From Bordetella genomosp. 1 (lineage in GTDB: Bacteria; Pseudomonadota; Gammaproteobacteria; Burkholderiales; Burkholderiaceae_B), in assembly GCF_002261335.1 (NCBI RefSeq), contig NZ_NEVL01000003.1, positions 1,612,001 through 1,676,000 on the forward strand: a stretch of DNA of 64,000 nt, in the 5' to 3' direction. Every line of letters begins with the position of its first letter. Position 1 is the stretch's first letter. Shown one piece after another: positions 48,206 to 56,774 of the stretch. Under the pieces are notes generated by a model. It ran no database searches. It was not told where the DNA came from and saw only the letters and a list, made by a program, of their open reading frames with translations. Position numbers and translations under genes: made by a program.

Positions 48206-49546
48206 ATGACCTCGACCCACGTACTGCATCGCTCCCTGCGCCAGACTCCGCCCGTCGCCGTCCGCGGCGAAGGCGTCTGGCTCTACGACAGCGCCGGCCG
48301 CGCCTATCTCGACGGGTCGGGCGGCGCGGCGGTGTCCTGCCTCGGCCACAACCATCCGGACGTGCGGGCGGCGATGCACGCGCAGATCGACGCGCTGGCC
48401 TACGCCCACACCGGCTTCTTCACCACCGACGTGGCCGAACGCCTGGCCGAGCGGCTGGTGGCCGACGCGCCGGCCGGCACCTCGCACGCCTACTTCGTGT
48501 CGGGCGGCTCCGAGGCAATCGAGGCGGCGCTCAAGATGGCGCGCCAGTACTTCGTCGAGCTCGGGCAGCCGCAGCGCAGCAAGGTGGTGGCGCGGCGGCA
48601 GAGCTATCACGGCAACACGCTCGGCGCGCTGGCGGTCGGCGGCAACGCATGGCGGCGCGCGCAGTTCGCGCCGCTGCTCATCGACGTGACGCACGTGTCG
48701 CCCTGCTATGCCTATCGCGACCAGCGCCCCGGCGAGTCGGAAGCGCAATATGCCGCGCGGCTGGTGCGCGAGCTCGAGGACACTTTTCTGCAGCTCGGAC
48801 CCGACCAGGTGATGGCCTTCGTGGCCGAGCCGGTGGTGGGCGCCACCACCGGCGCCACCCCGCCGGTGGCCGGGTATTTCAAGGGCGTGCGCGAGGTCTG
48901 CGACAAGTACGGCGTGCTGTTCATCGCCGACGAGGTCATGTGCGGCATGGGCCGCACCGGCACGCTGTACGCGGTGGAGCAGGACGGCGTCGTGCCCGAC
49001 CTCATCACCATCGCCAAGGGCCTGGGCGGCGGCTACCAGCCGATCGGCGCCGTCATGGCGCAAGCGCGCATCGTCGATGCGATGCAGCGCGGCAGCGGCT
49101 TCTTCCAGCACGGCCACACCTATCTCGGCCATGCCACGGCCTGCGCGGCCTCGCTCGCGGTGCAGGAGGTGATCCACCGCGACGGCCTGCTGGAACGGGT
49201 GCGCACGCAGGGAGCGGGGCTGCGCGAGCGGCTCGCCGCGCGCCTGGGCGAACACGCGCACGTCGGCGACATCCGCGGGCGCGGCCTGTTCCTGGGCGTG
49301 GAGCTGGTGGCGGACCGCGCCTCCCGGGCGGTGTTCGATCCGGCGCTCACGCTGCATGCGCGCATCAAGCGCGAGGCGATGGCGCGCGGCCTGATGGTGT
49401 ATCCGATGGGCGGCACGATCGACGGCCGCCAGGGCGACCACGTGCTGATCGCGCCGCCCTTCATCATCTCCGACGACGAACTCGACCAGTTGACCGATCG
49501 GCTCGCCGGCGCCATCGACGCGGCCATCGCGTCCACGCGCGGCTAG
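48206..49546 (+). CDS. Class III PLP aminotransferase
   Basis: 446 residues. PLP-binding lysine K271 ([16 protein letters not shown]) and D242 ([14 protein letters not shown]) are intact. Omega-amino acid:pyruvate type, with [17 protein letters not shown] and [12 protein letters not shown]. The substrate is not evident; beta-alanine, GABA, taurine or similar amines are possible. It lies between the RpiR regulator and the TAXI binding protein, so it may use what that transporter imports. Confidence 0.92.
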   Translation: MTSTHVLHRSLRQTPPVAVRGEGVWLYDSAGRAYLDGSGGAAVSCLGHNHPDVRAAMHAQIDALAYAHTGFFTTDVAERLAERLVADAPAGTSHAYFVSGGSEAIEAALKMARQYFVELGQPQRSKVVARRQSYHGNTLGALAVGGNAWRRAQFAPLLIDVTHVSPCYAYRDQRPGESEAQYAARLVRELEDTFLQLGPDQVMAFVAEPVVGATTGATPPVAGYFKGVREVCDKYGVLFIADEVMCGMGRTGTLYAVEQDGVVPDLITIAKGLGGGYQPIGAVMAQARIVDAMQRGSGFFQHGHTYLGHATACAASLAVQEVIHRDGLLERVRTQGAGLRERLAARLGEHAHVGDIRGRGLFLGVELVADRASRAVFDPALTLHARIKREAMARGLMVYPMGGTIDGRQGDHVLIAPPFIISDDELDQLTDRLAGAIDAAIASTRG

Positions 49547-49680
49547 TCCGGATCGAACGGGTGCGCGCCCGCGCGCCCCCGCAGTGGTTTTCACAAAAGC
49601 GCGTCTCGGCTCGCACCCGACGCGCCATCCGCCGGCGCCAGACCGGCACACCACGGGGAAACACCCCAGAAGGAGTTTGC

Positions 49681-50685
49681 ATGCGCACGTCTGTCAAACA
49701 CCCCTCGGGCCTGGGCCATGCCGGACCGCTCGCCGCGGCCGGCCTCGCCTTCGCACTTGCCTTCGGCGTTGCCGCGCCGGCCCAGGCGCAATCGAAGTTC
49801 GTCAGCATCGGCACCGGCGGCGTCACCGGCGTGTACTACGCCGCGGGCGGCGCCATCTGCCGGCTGGTCAACAAGGACCGCGCCACGCACGGCATCCGCT
49901 GCTCGGTGGAATCCACCGGCGGCTCGGTCTTCAACGTGAACACCATCAAGGCCGGCGAGCTCGACCTCGGCGTGGTGCAGTCGGACGTGGGCTTCAACGC
50001 ATTCAAGGGCGAGGGCCAGTTCAAGCAGGCCGGCGCCTATCCCAAGCTGCGCTCGGTGTTCTCGATCCATCCCGAGCCCTTCACCGTGGTGGCCCGCAAG
50101 GACGCCAACATCAAGTCGTTCGAGGACTTCAAGGGCAAGCGCTTCAACGTGGGCAACCCGGGCTCCGGCACGCGCGCCTCGATGGAAGAGCTGCTGGGCA
50201 CGATGGGCTGGACCATGAAGGACTTCGCGCTGGCCTCGGAGCTGCGGCCCGATGAGCACGGCTCCGCGGTGTGCGACGGCAAGATCGACGGCTTCTTCTA
50301 CGGCGTGGGCCATCCCTCGGCCAACATCCAGGACCCCACCACCAGTTGCGGCGCGCAACTGGTCTCGATCACCGGCCCCGCCGTGGACAAGCTGGTCGAC
50401 AAGTATCCCTATTACGCCCACGCCACGATTCCCGCCGGGCTCTATCCCAACAACCCGAAGGAGACCCGCACCTACGGCGTGACGGCCACCTTCGTCACCT
50501 CGGCCGACGTGCCCGAGGCCACCGTCTACACCGTGGTCAAGGCGGTGTTCGACAACTTCGACGACTTCAAGAAGCTGCACCCGGCCTTCGCCAACCTCAA
50601 GCGCGAGGAGATGGTCAAGAACGGCCTCTCGGCCCCGCTGCATCCGGGCGCCGAGAAGTACTTCAAGGAAAAGGGCCTGCTCTGA
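49681..50685 (+). CDS. TRAP transporter solute-binding protein, TAXI family
   Basis: 334 residues from the ATG at 49681, preceded by AGAAGGAG. The frame is open far upstream through the aminotransferase region, but only this start gives a signal peptide (about 1-36, ending PAQAQS). TAXI hallmarks: [36 protein letters not shown]. Carries substrate to the fused permease encoded next. Family members bind glutamate or other dicarboxylates; the ligand here is unknown. Confidence 0.95.
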   Translation: MRTSVKHPSGLGHAGPLAAAGLAFALAFGVAAPAQAQSKFVSIGTGGVTGVYYAAGGAICRLVNKDRATHGIRCSVESTGGSVFNVNTIKAGELDLGVVQSDVGFNAFKGEGQFKQAGAYPKLRSVFSIHPEPFTVVARKDANIKSFEDFKGKRFNVGNPGSGTRASMEELLGTMGWTMKDFALASELRPDEHGSAVCDGKIDGFFYGVGHPSANIQDPTTSCGAQLVSITGPAVDKLVDKYPYYAHATIPAGLYPNNPKETRTYGVTATFVTSADVPEATVYTVVKAVFDNFDDFKKLHPAFANLKREEMVKNGLSAPLHPGAEKYFKEKGLL

Positions 50686-50691
50686 AGGCCC

Positions 50692-50712
50692 GGCCGGCGC
50701 GGCGCGCCGGCC
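50692..50712 (+). other. Stable hairpin between TAXI and permease genes
   Basis: GGCCGGCGC-GGC-GCGCCGGCC, a perfect 9-bp stem seven bases after the TAXI stop and with no T-run. Such hairpins often protect the upstream binding-protein message and lower expression of the permease. Function inferred. Confidence 0.5.
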
Positions 50713-50792
50713 ATCGCAGATCCGGATCGCCGCGCCACGTCGCGGCGGTCCTGGCGCGCGCATGCGCGCCGCGACACAGCAGGGGAAAAACA

Positions 50793-53414
50793 ATGAATAC
50801 TGCGCCGCACACGCCGAGCGCCGAACTCGAACAACTCGTGGCCGAGGCCGACCGCGGCGGCCGCCATGCCGGCGGCGTCGCCGGCGCCGTGCTGGCGGCG
50901 GGCGCGCTGTTCTGGTCGCTGTTCCAGCTCTGGTATGCCTCGCCGCTGCCCTTCACGCTGTCGTGGGGCATCTTCAACGACACCGAGGCGCGCGCGCTGC
51001 ACCTGGGCATCGCGATGTTCCTGGGCTATCTCGCCTACCCCGCCACGCGCCGCAGCGCGCGCGACCGCATGCCCTGGTACGACTGGATCATGGCGCTCGC
51101 GGCGGGCTTCTGCGGCGCATACCTCTTTCTCTTCTACAACGCGCTGGCCGGCCGGCCCGGCCAGCCCACCGCGATGGACGTGGCCTCGGCCCTGCTGGGC
51201 CTGGGCCTGCTGCTCGAGGTGACGCGCCGCGCGCTCGGGCTGCCGATGACGGTGCTGGGCATCGTGTTCGTGCTGTACGCGCTGGCCGGGCCCTGGCTGC
51301 CCGACGTGCTGGCCCATCGCGGCGCCTCGATCGAACGGCTGATGTCGCACATGTGGCTCACGACCGAGGGCGTGTTCGGCGTGGCGCTGGGCGTGTCGGT
51401 GTCGTACATCTTCATCTTCGTGCTGCTGGGCTCGCTGCTCGACAAGTGCGGCGCCGGCAACTACATGATGCAGGTCTCCTTTGCGCTGCTCGGCCACCTG
51501 CGTGGCGGGCCGGCCAAGGTGGCGGTGGTGTCGTCGGCCGTCAATGGCCTGGTGTCGGCCTCGTCGGTGGCCAACGTGGTGACGGGCGGCATCTTCACGA
51601 TTCCGCTGATGAAGAAAGCGGGCTACGGCGGCGTGCGCGCCGGCGCGATCGAGACGGCCTCGTCGGTGAACGGCCAGATCATGCCGCCGGTGATGGGCGC
51701 GGCCGCGTTCCTGATGATCGAGTACGTGGGCATCCCCTACACCGACATCATCCGCCACGCGCTGCTGCCGGCCGCGATTTCCTACGTGGCGCTGTTCTAC
51801 ATCGTGCATCTCGAGGCACTCAAGCTCGGCATCCAGCCCATGATGGCATCCGGCCCGCGCCGCACGCCGCTGCAGAAGCTGGCGGGCTGGGGCATGGGCG
51901 TGAGCGGCACGCTCGGCGTGATGGGCGCGGCCTACTGGATCGGCACCGGCGTGCAGGCACTGGCCGGTCGGGCCGCCATCTGGATCCTGCTGGCGCTGCT
52001 GGTGCTGCTGTACGTCTGGCTGCTGCGCGTGGCGGCACGGCACCCGGACCTGCCGCAGGACATCGACGTCAATCATCCGTTGCGGCCGCAACCGTGGCCG
52101 ACGGTGCGCGCGGGGCTGTACTTCCTGATCCCGATCGGCATCCTGGTCTGGTGCCTGAGCATCGAGGAACTGTCGGCCGGCCTGTCGGCCTTCTGGGCCG
52201 CGATGGCCATGTTGGCGCAGATGGTCACGCAGCGTCCGCTGATCGCGTGGTTCCGCGGCCAGGCTGCCCGCCCGGCGTGGGCGCAGGGCTGGCGCGAGGC
52301 CGTCGGCGGCCTGCAGGACGGCGCGCGCAACATGATCGGCATCGCGATCGCCTGCGGCACGGCGGGCCTGATCGTGGGCGCCATCACCCTCACCGGCCTG
52401 GGCCTGCGCATGACCGCGTTCGTGGAGCTGGTGTCGATGGGCAACGTGCTGCTCATGCTGATCTTCACCGCGGCGGTGTGCCTGGTGCTGGGACTGGGCA
52501 TGCCGACCACGGCCAACTACATCCTGATGGCCACGCTGATGGCCCCGGTGGTGGTGGAGCTCGGGGCGCAGAGCGGACTGGTGATCCCGCTGATCGCGGT
52601 GCACATGTTCGTGTTCTATTACGGCATCATGGCCGACATCACGCCGCCGGTGGGCCTGGCCACGTTCGCGGCCGCGGCCATCTCCGGCGAGGACCCGATC
52701 AAGACCGGCATCCAGGGCGTCACCTACGCGCTGCGCACCGCGATCCTGCCGTTCATGTTCGTCTTCAACCCCATGCTGCTGCTGATCGACGTGAGTTCGA
52801 TGAGCGAGCTGGTGCTGGTGGTCGCGAGCGCCACGCTGGCCTCGCTCACCTTCGCCGCCGCCACGATGGCATGGCTGCGCGTGCGCTGCACCGCCGTCGA
52901 AGTGCTGGCGCTGCTGCTGGTCACGTTCATGCTGTTCCGGCCCGACTGGTTCATGAATCACCTGGGCGATCCGCTGCGCAGCCTGCCCGGCTCGGCGCTG
53001 GCCCGCACCGCGGCCGAGCTGCCCGACGGCGCGCGCCTGGTGGCGGTGCTGCGCGGCATGAACATCGAGGGCGACGAGCTCACCAAGACCGTCGCCGTGG
53101 CCCTGCCCGCCCTCGAGGCGGCGCCGGCCGATCCCTTGGCGGCGGGGCGCCAGCGCCTGGCCGAGGCCGGCCTGACCGTGATGGCGCTGGGCGACCAGGT
53201 GCAGATCGGCGGCGTGCGCTTCGGCAGCCGCGCGCAGCGCGCCGGTTGGGAACAGGGTTGGGACGTGCTGGAGGTGAAGGTGCCGGACGAGGCGCGCTGG
53301 TCGGCGTTCTGGGTCTTCGTGCCGGCCCTCGCGATCCTCGCGCTGGTCTGGTGGCGCCAGGGGCGGCGCGCCGGCGCGAACGGCACGGCGCGCGCGGCAC
53401 CGGCGTCGGCCTGA
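50793..53414 (+). CDS. TRAP transporter fused permease (DctQM-type) with DUF3394
   Basis: 873 residues with many membrane helices: small (Q) and large (M) TRAP subunits fused, as in TAXI systems. Large-subunit stretches include MVTQRPLIAWF, IVGAITLTGLGLRMTAFVEL and MPTTANYILMATLMAPVVVE. A C-terminal soluble segment (about 770-840; GGVRFGSRAQRAGWEQGWDV) is PDZ/DUF3394-like and ends in another helix. Start is the ATG at 50793 after AGGGG. It uses a sodium or proton gradient, not ATP. Confidence 0.94.
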   Translation: MNTAPHTPSAELEQLVAEADRGGRHAGGVAGAVLAAGALFWSLFQLWYASPLPFTLSWGIFNDTEARALHLGIAMFLGYLAYPATRRSARDRMPWYDWIMALAAGFCGAYLFLFYNALAGRPGQPTAMDVASALLGLGLLLEVTRRALGLPMTVLGIVFVLYALAGPWLPDVLAHRGASIERLMSHMWLTTEGVFGVALGVSVSYIFIFVLLGSLLDKCGAGNYMMQVSFALLGHLRGGPAKVAVVSSAVNGLVSASSVANVVTGGIFTIPLMKKAGYGGVRAGAIETASSVNGQIMPPVMGAAAFLMIEYVGIPYTDIIRHALLPAAISYVALFYIVHLEALKLGIQPMMASGPRRTPLQKLAGWGMGVSGTLGVMGAAYWIGTGVQALAGRAAIWILLALLVLLYVWLLRVAARHPDLPQDIDVNHPLRPQPWPTVRAGLYFLIPIGILVWCLSIEELSAGLSAFWAAMAMLAQMVTQRPLIAWFRGQAARPAWAQGWREAVGGLQDGARNMIGIAIACGTAGLIVGAITLTGLGLRMTAFVELVSMGNVLLMLIFTAAVCLVLGLGMPTTANYILMATLMAPVVVELGAQSGLVIPLIAVHMFVFYYGIMADITPPVGLATFAAAAISGEDPIKTGIQGVTYALRTAILPFMFVFNPMLLLIDVSSMSELVLVVASATLASLTFAAATMAWLRVRCTAVEVLALLLVTFMLFRPDWFMNHLGDPLRSLPGSALARTAAELPDGARLVAVLRGMNIEGDELTKTVAVALPALEAAPADPLAAGRQRLAEAGLTVMALGDQVQIGGVRFGSRAQRAGWEQGWDVLEVKVPDEARWSAFWVFVPALAILALVWWRQGRRAGANGTARAAPASA

Positions 53415-53457
53415 GCGCCGAGCGCCGAGCACCGACCGCGCAGTCCCGCCGCGCGCG

Positions 53458-54378
53458 TCAGTGCAGCGCGAACTCCGCGCCGTGATAGTCGCTCGCGACC
53501 CGCACCTGCCCGGTGTGGAGCGCGTGCGACCAGTCGTCGAGCGCGGCGCGCTCGGCCGCGCTCACGTCGGCGCCCAGCACCAGGCGCAAGGCCTCTGGCG
53601 ACTCCAGGCCGATGTGCACGCGCCGGCCGACCGCCAGGCGTTGGGCCGCGTGGTCCGCGGCCGCGCGCGCCACGCACAGGCCGGAATCGGCCAGCGCAGA
53701 GGCCAGGTAGACGGCGGGGTCGCGCGCCACCCAGTCGAGCACGTTGCCGATCTGCCAGACGCGCGCCGCGCGGCAGGCGGCGCTGATGCCGTCGCGGCCG
53801 CCGTCCATCATGGCGAAGATCACGCGCGCATCGCGCGCGATCACCGCCTCCGCCCAAGCCTGCGCCAGCGCGGGGTCGTGCTGGTTGCCGCAGAATCCGG
53901 TCAGGGGATCGCGCCCGCCGGTCACGCGCCGCACGCCGTCGGCATAGGCGGCGCGCCCCTTCAGGCCCGGCCGGACGCGCTCGCCGGACAGATGCGCGGC
54001 CGTGCCGGTGGCGCCGGCACGCAGCCCCGCCAGCACGCCGGCCAGGAAGGCGGAGCGTTCCTGCAGGATCTCGTAGCTCGCCACGTTGTCCGCGGTGTGG
54101 CTGCCCTGTGTGATGGCGTACTGCACGTGCGGAAACGCATGCGCCACGGCCGCCACCGGCGCATCGCCCTGGCCGCCGTGCACGATGATCAGGTCGGCGC
54201 CCTGCGCCGACAGGGCGTGCAGGTGCGCGGCGCGCGCCTGCGGCGCCTGCTCGGCCACCCAGTGCAGCGCCAGCGGCTGGCCCGCGGCCTCGGCGCGTCG
54301 TGCGCCGTCGACCGCGGCCTCGTTGAAGCCGCCCCGGCCCGGATGGCCGTAGAGCACGAGATGACGGCGTGCGCTCAC
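53458..54378 (-). CDS. BMP-family (PnrA-like) protein without signal peptide
   Basis: 306 residues from a GTG at 54378 that overlaps the Bug-protein stop (GTGA). The BMP fold is recognisable: YGHPGRGGFNEAAVDGAR, AITQGSHTADNVASYEILQE and FAMMDGGRDGISAA. Normal BMP proteins are secreted nucleoside-binding lipoproteins. This one starts directly at the first strand, with no signal peptide or lipobox. No BMP-type ABC permease or ATPase is nearby. It could be a cytoplasmic ligand sensor or a periplasmic protein with a mis-called start. Confidence 0.75.
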   Translation of the reverse strand: MSARRHLVLYGHPGRGGFNEAAVDGARRAEAAGQPLALHWVAEQAPQARAAHLHALSAQGADLIIVHGGQGDAPVAAVAHAFPHVQYAITQGSHTADNVASYEILQERSAFLAGVLAGLRAGATGTAAHLSGERVRPGLKGRAAYADGVRRVTGGRDPLTGFCGNQHDPALAQAWAEAVIARDARVIFAMMDGGRDGISAACRAARVWQIGNVLDWVARDPAVYLASALADSGLCVARAAADHAAQRLAVGRRVHIGLESPEALRLVLGADVSAAERAALDDWSHALHTGQVRVASDYHGAEFALH

Positions 54379-55355
54379 AGCGATGCGCCGGTTGCGCGCA
54401 CAACCGGACCCCATGCCTGCGCCTGCTGGCGCACGAAATCGGTGAATTCCGCTTCGGACTTGTCGGCCAGCACGAAGCCCTGGCCCTCGAGCTTGCCGCG
54501 CAGCTCGGGCGTGCATAGCACGGCCGCCACTTCCTGGTGCAGCCGCGCGGCCACCGCGTCGTCCAGCCCCGCGGGCGCCGACAGGCCGATGAAGTTTTCC
54601 GCGATCAGGCCCGGCAGGCCGAGCTCGCCCACCGCCGGAATCTCCGGCGCCTGCGGCACGCGCGCGGCCGTGGTCACGGCGAGCAGGCGCAACTGACCGC
54701 TCTTCAGGAAAGGCAGATTCTGCGGCAGGGCGTCGACCGCCACGCGGATCTGGCCGCCCAGCAGATCGTTGCGCATGGCGCCCGATCCCTTGTAGGGGAT
54801 GTGCTGCAACGGCGCGCCGGTCTGGCGCGCGTAGAGCTCGCCCACGATCTGCCCCACCGAGCCCAGCCCGCCGCTGCCGTACTGCACCGGCTCCTTCTGT
54901 GCCTTGATCCAGGCGGTCAGCTCGGCCAGGGAATGCACCGGCACCGAGGGGTGCACGACGAAGGCCGTGGGCACGGCGCCGATGTAGGCCACGTGGCGGA
55001 AGCTCTTGAGCGCGTCGTAGCGATCGTTGCCCATCAGCGCGGGCGAGATCGACAGCGGCGCCGAATTCGACATCAGCAGCGTGTAGCCGTCGGCCGGCGC
55101 CTGCGCGACCTGGGCCGCGCCCAGCGTCGAGCCCGCACCGGGCCGGTTTTCGATCACCACCGACTGGCCCAGCCGCTCGGCCAGCAACGGCGCCATCAGG
55201 CGCGCCGCGATGTCGCTGGCGCCGCCGGGCGGGAAGGTCACCACCAGCCGCAGCGGCCGGTCCGGCCAGGCCGCGGCGGCACGGGCGATGAAGGGATGGG
55301 CCAGCGGCAGCGCGGCCAGGCCGGCCTGCAGGATTCGGCGTCGGGAAAGAAGCAT
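54375..55355 (-). CDS. Tripartite tricarboxylate transporter binding protein (Bug family)
   Basis: 326 residues from the ATG at 55355. Twin-arginine type signal SRRRILQAGLAALPLAHPF, cleaved near ARAAAAW. Bug/TctC hallmarks: LVVTFPPGGASDIAAR, VIENRPGAGSTLGA and YGSGGLGSVGQIVGELY. Bug proteins are very numerous in Bordetella and relatives and usually stand alone from TctAB, as here. A good promoter precedes it. It is translationally coupled to the BMP-family gene. Ligand unknown. Confidence 0.93.
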   Translation of the reverse strand: MLLSRRRILQAGLAALPLAHPFIARAAAAWPDRPLRLVVTFPPGGASDIAARLMAPLLAERLGQSVVIENRPGAGSTLGAAQVAQAPADGYTLLMSNSAPLSISPALMGNDRYDALKSFRHVAYIGAVPTAFVVHPSVPVHSLAELTAWIKAQKEPVQYGSGGLGSVGQIVGELYARQTGAPLQHIPYKGSGAMRNDLLGGQIRVAVDALPQNLPFLKSGQLRLLAVTTAARVPQAPEIPAVGELGLPGLIAENFIGLSAPAGLDDAVAARLHQEVAAVLCTPELRGKLEGQGFVLADKSEAEFTDFVRQQAQAWGPVVRATGASL

Positions 55356-55388
55356 GGGCGTACGGCCGCAACACGAGGGAGGGGCCGT

Positions 55389-55417
55389 ACTATAGGAAGC
55401 GCCGGCGCGCGGCACAA
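55389..55417 (-). promoter_or_regulatory. Sigma70 promoter of the Bug-BMP unit
   Basis: Minus strand TTGTGC (55412-55417), 17-base spacer, TATAGT (55389-55394), 33 bases upstream of the Bug-protein start. Confidence 0.7.
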
Positions 55418-55458
55418 AGACATTGTGGCGGTTTGCTTATGCGCCGCCGCCCGCGCCG

Positions 55459-56664
55459 TCAGCCCTCGCGCACGCGGCGCCAGGCCGGCCGGCGCGCGTA
55501 GGTGGCGGCGCGCAGCAGCCATTCCACCGGACCGTAGGCATGGCGCCGCATCCACCATGCCGACACGGGCACCTGCAGCGCGAAGATCGCGCTCGCGATC
55601 AACACCGTCTGCAGCGGCGACACCGAGCCCACCAGCCGCAGGCCCCAGGCCGTGAAGATCAGCGCGCACAGCACCGACTGCATCAGGTAATTGGTGAGCG
55701 CCATGCGGCCCACCGGCGCGAGCCAGCCCAGGATCCGACGGCCCGGCGTCGTGCGCCACGCCAGCAAAAAGCTCACGGCGTACGACAGGCTGAGCAGGGG
55801 GGCGGTGAAGAGCCCCGCCGCCAGGCCGAACAGCGCGATCGTCTCAGGCGTCTGCGGCGCGCCCGACCAGGCATACACGGCCGCGCCCGCCAGCCCCGCG
55901 GGCAAGGCCAGCGCGACCAGGATCAGCAGGGGCCGCCGGGGCAGGTCGAGCGTCGTGAGCGCGCCGCGCCGGCCCAGCGCCAGGCCGGCGAAGAACATCG
56001 CGAGCACATAGGGCCCCTGCACCAGCATCACCATGAACCAGACGGTCTCGACCAGCTCGTGCGCATGCTGCGCGACGGTGCTGGCGATCGTGCCGCGATA
56101 GGCCTCGAGCGCGGCGCGCGGGCCGTCGTAGTCGATCGCGGGCGGCTGCATGGCGAGCGGATCTGTCAGGGTCAGGGTGGCCAGCAGCAGCCACAGCAGC
56201 GACGCCACCGAGATCAGCCACAGCGACACCCGCAGCGCGCGCGCTGGCGCGATGTTGCGGCAGGCCAGCAGGACCAGCCCCAGCAGCCCGTAGGCGAGCA
56301 GGATGTCGCCCTGATAGAACAGGAAGGCGTGCGCCAGCCCCAGCAGCATCAGCACGACGAAGCGGCGCAACAGGCGCGGCACGGCCGCGGCCCCCGCGCG
56401 CGCGGCCGAGTCGAGCTGCAGCGCAAAGCTGTAGCCGAACAGGAACGAGAACAGCAGGTAGAACTTGGTCTCGAACAGCCAGCCCACGATGAACGTGGTG
56501 ACATGATCCACGGGCCGCTCGAACTGCGGATCGGGCACGCCATGGCCGTAGTAGGTGGAGGCGAACACACCGATGTTGACCAGCAGGATGCCGAACAGCG
56601 CGAAGCCGCGCAGCGCATCGAGATGGTCAAGTCGGGACACGGAAGAATCGCTAGCGTGGGTCAT
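55459..56664 (-). CDS. DUF418-family integral membrane protein
   Basis: 401 residues from the ATG at 56664. About ten membrane helices. The N-terminus RLDHLDALRGFALFGILLVN and the closing DUF418 region (GRMALTNYLMQSVLCALIFT, PVEWLLRAATYARRPAW) mark the family, of unknown function and related to acyltransferase-3-like membrane proteins. It is preceded by the parC terminator, so it is a separate unit. Possible role in envelope modification is only a guess. Confidence 0.9.
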   Translation of the reverse strand: MTHASDSSVSRLDHLDALRGFALFGILLVNIGVFASTYYGHGVPDPQFERPVDHVTTFIVGWLFETKFYLLFSFLFGYSFALQLDSAARAGAAAVPRLLRRFVVLMLLGLAHAFLFYQGDILLAYGLLGLVLLACRNIAPARALRVSLWLISVASLLWLLLATLTLTDPLAMQPPAIDYDGPRAALEAYRGTIASTVAQHAHELVETVWFMVMLVQGPYVLAMFFAGLALGRRGALTTLDLPRRPLLILVALALPAGLAGAAVYAWSGAPQTPETIALFGLAAGLFTAPLLSLSYAVSFLLAWRTTPGRRILGWLAPVGRMALTNYLMQSVLCALIFTAWGLRLVGSVSPLQTVLIASAIFALQVPVSAWWMRRHAYGPVEWLLRAATYARRPAWRRVREG

Positions 56665-56699
56665 GGGTCGGCGCGGCGGGAAGGCGCGCGTAGGCAATG

Positions 56700-56732
56700 A
56701 AAAACGCCGGCGCCCGCAACGGGACGCCGGCG
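56700..56732 (-). terminator. Intrinsic terminator of parE-YcxB-parC
   Basis: On the minus strand CGCCGGCG-12 bases-CGCCGGCG followed by TTTTTC, 43 bases after the parC stop. The arms are self-complementary, giving a stable hairpin. Confidence 0.85.
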
Positions 56733-56774
56733 ATGCTGCGCCAGGGGCGGCGTGGCGCCACGCCGCCCGCCGGA

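Noticed and set aside
48148-49680. In-frame extension upstream of the TAXI protein
   Set aside because: It overlaps the aminotransferase in another frame. The ATG at 49681 has a good ribosome-binding site and gives a signal peptide.
50526-53432. 968-residue frame antisense to the TRAP permease
   Set aside because: His/Arg/Gln-rich shadow of a GC-rich gene.
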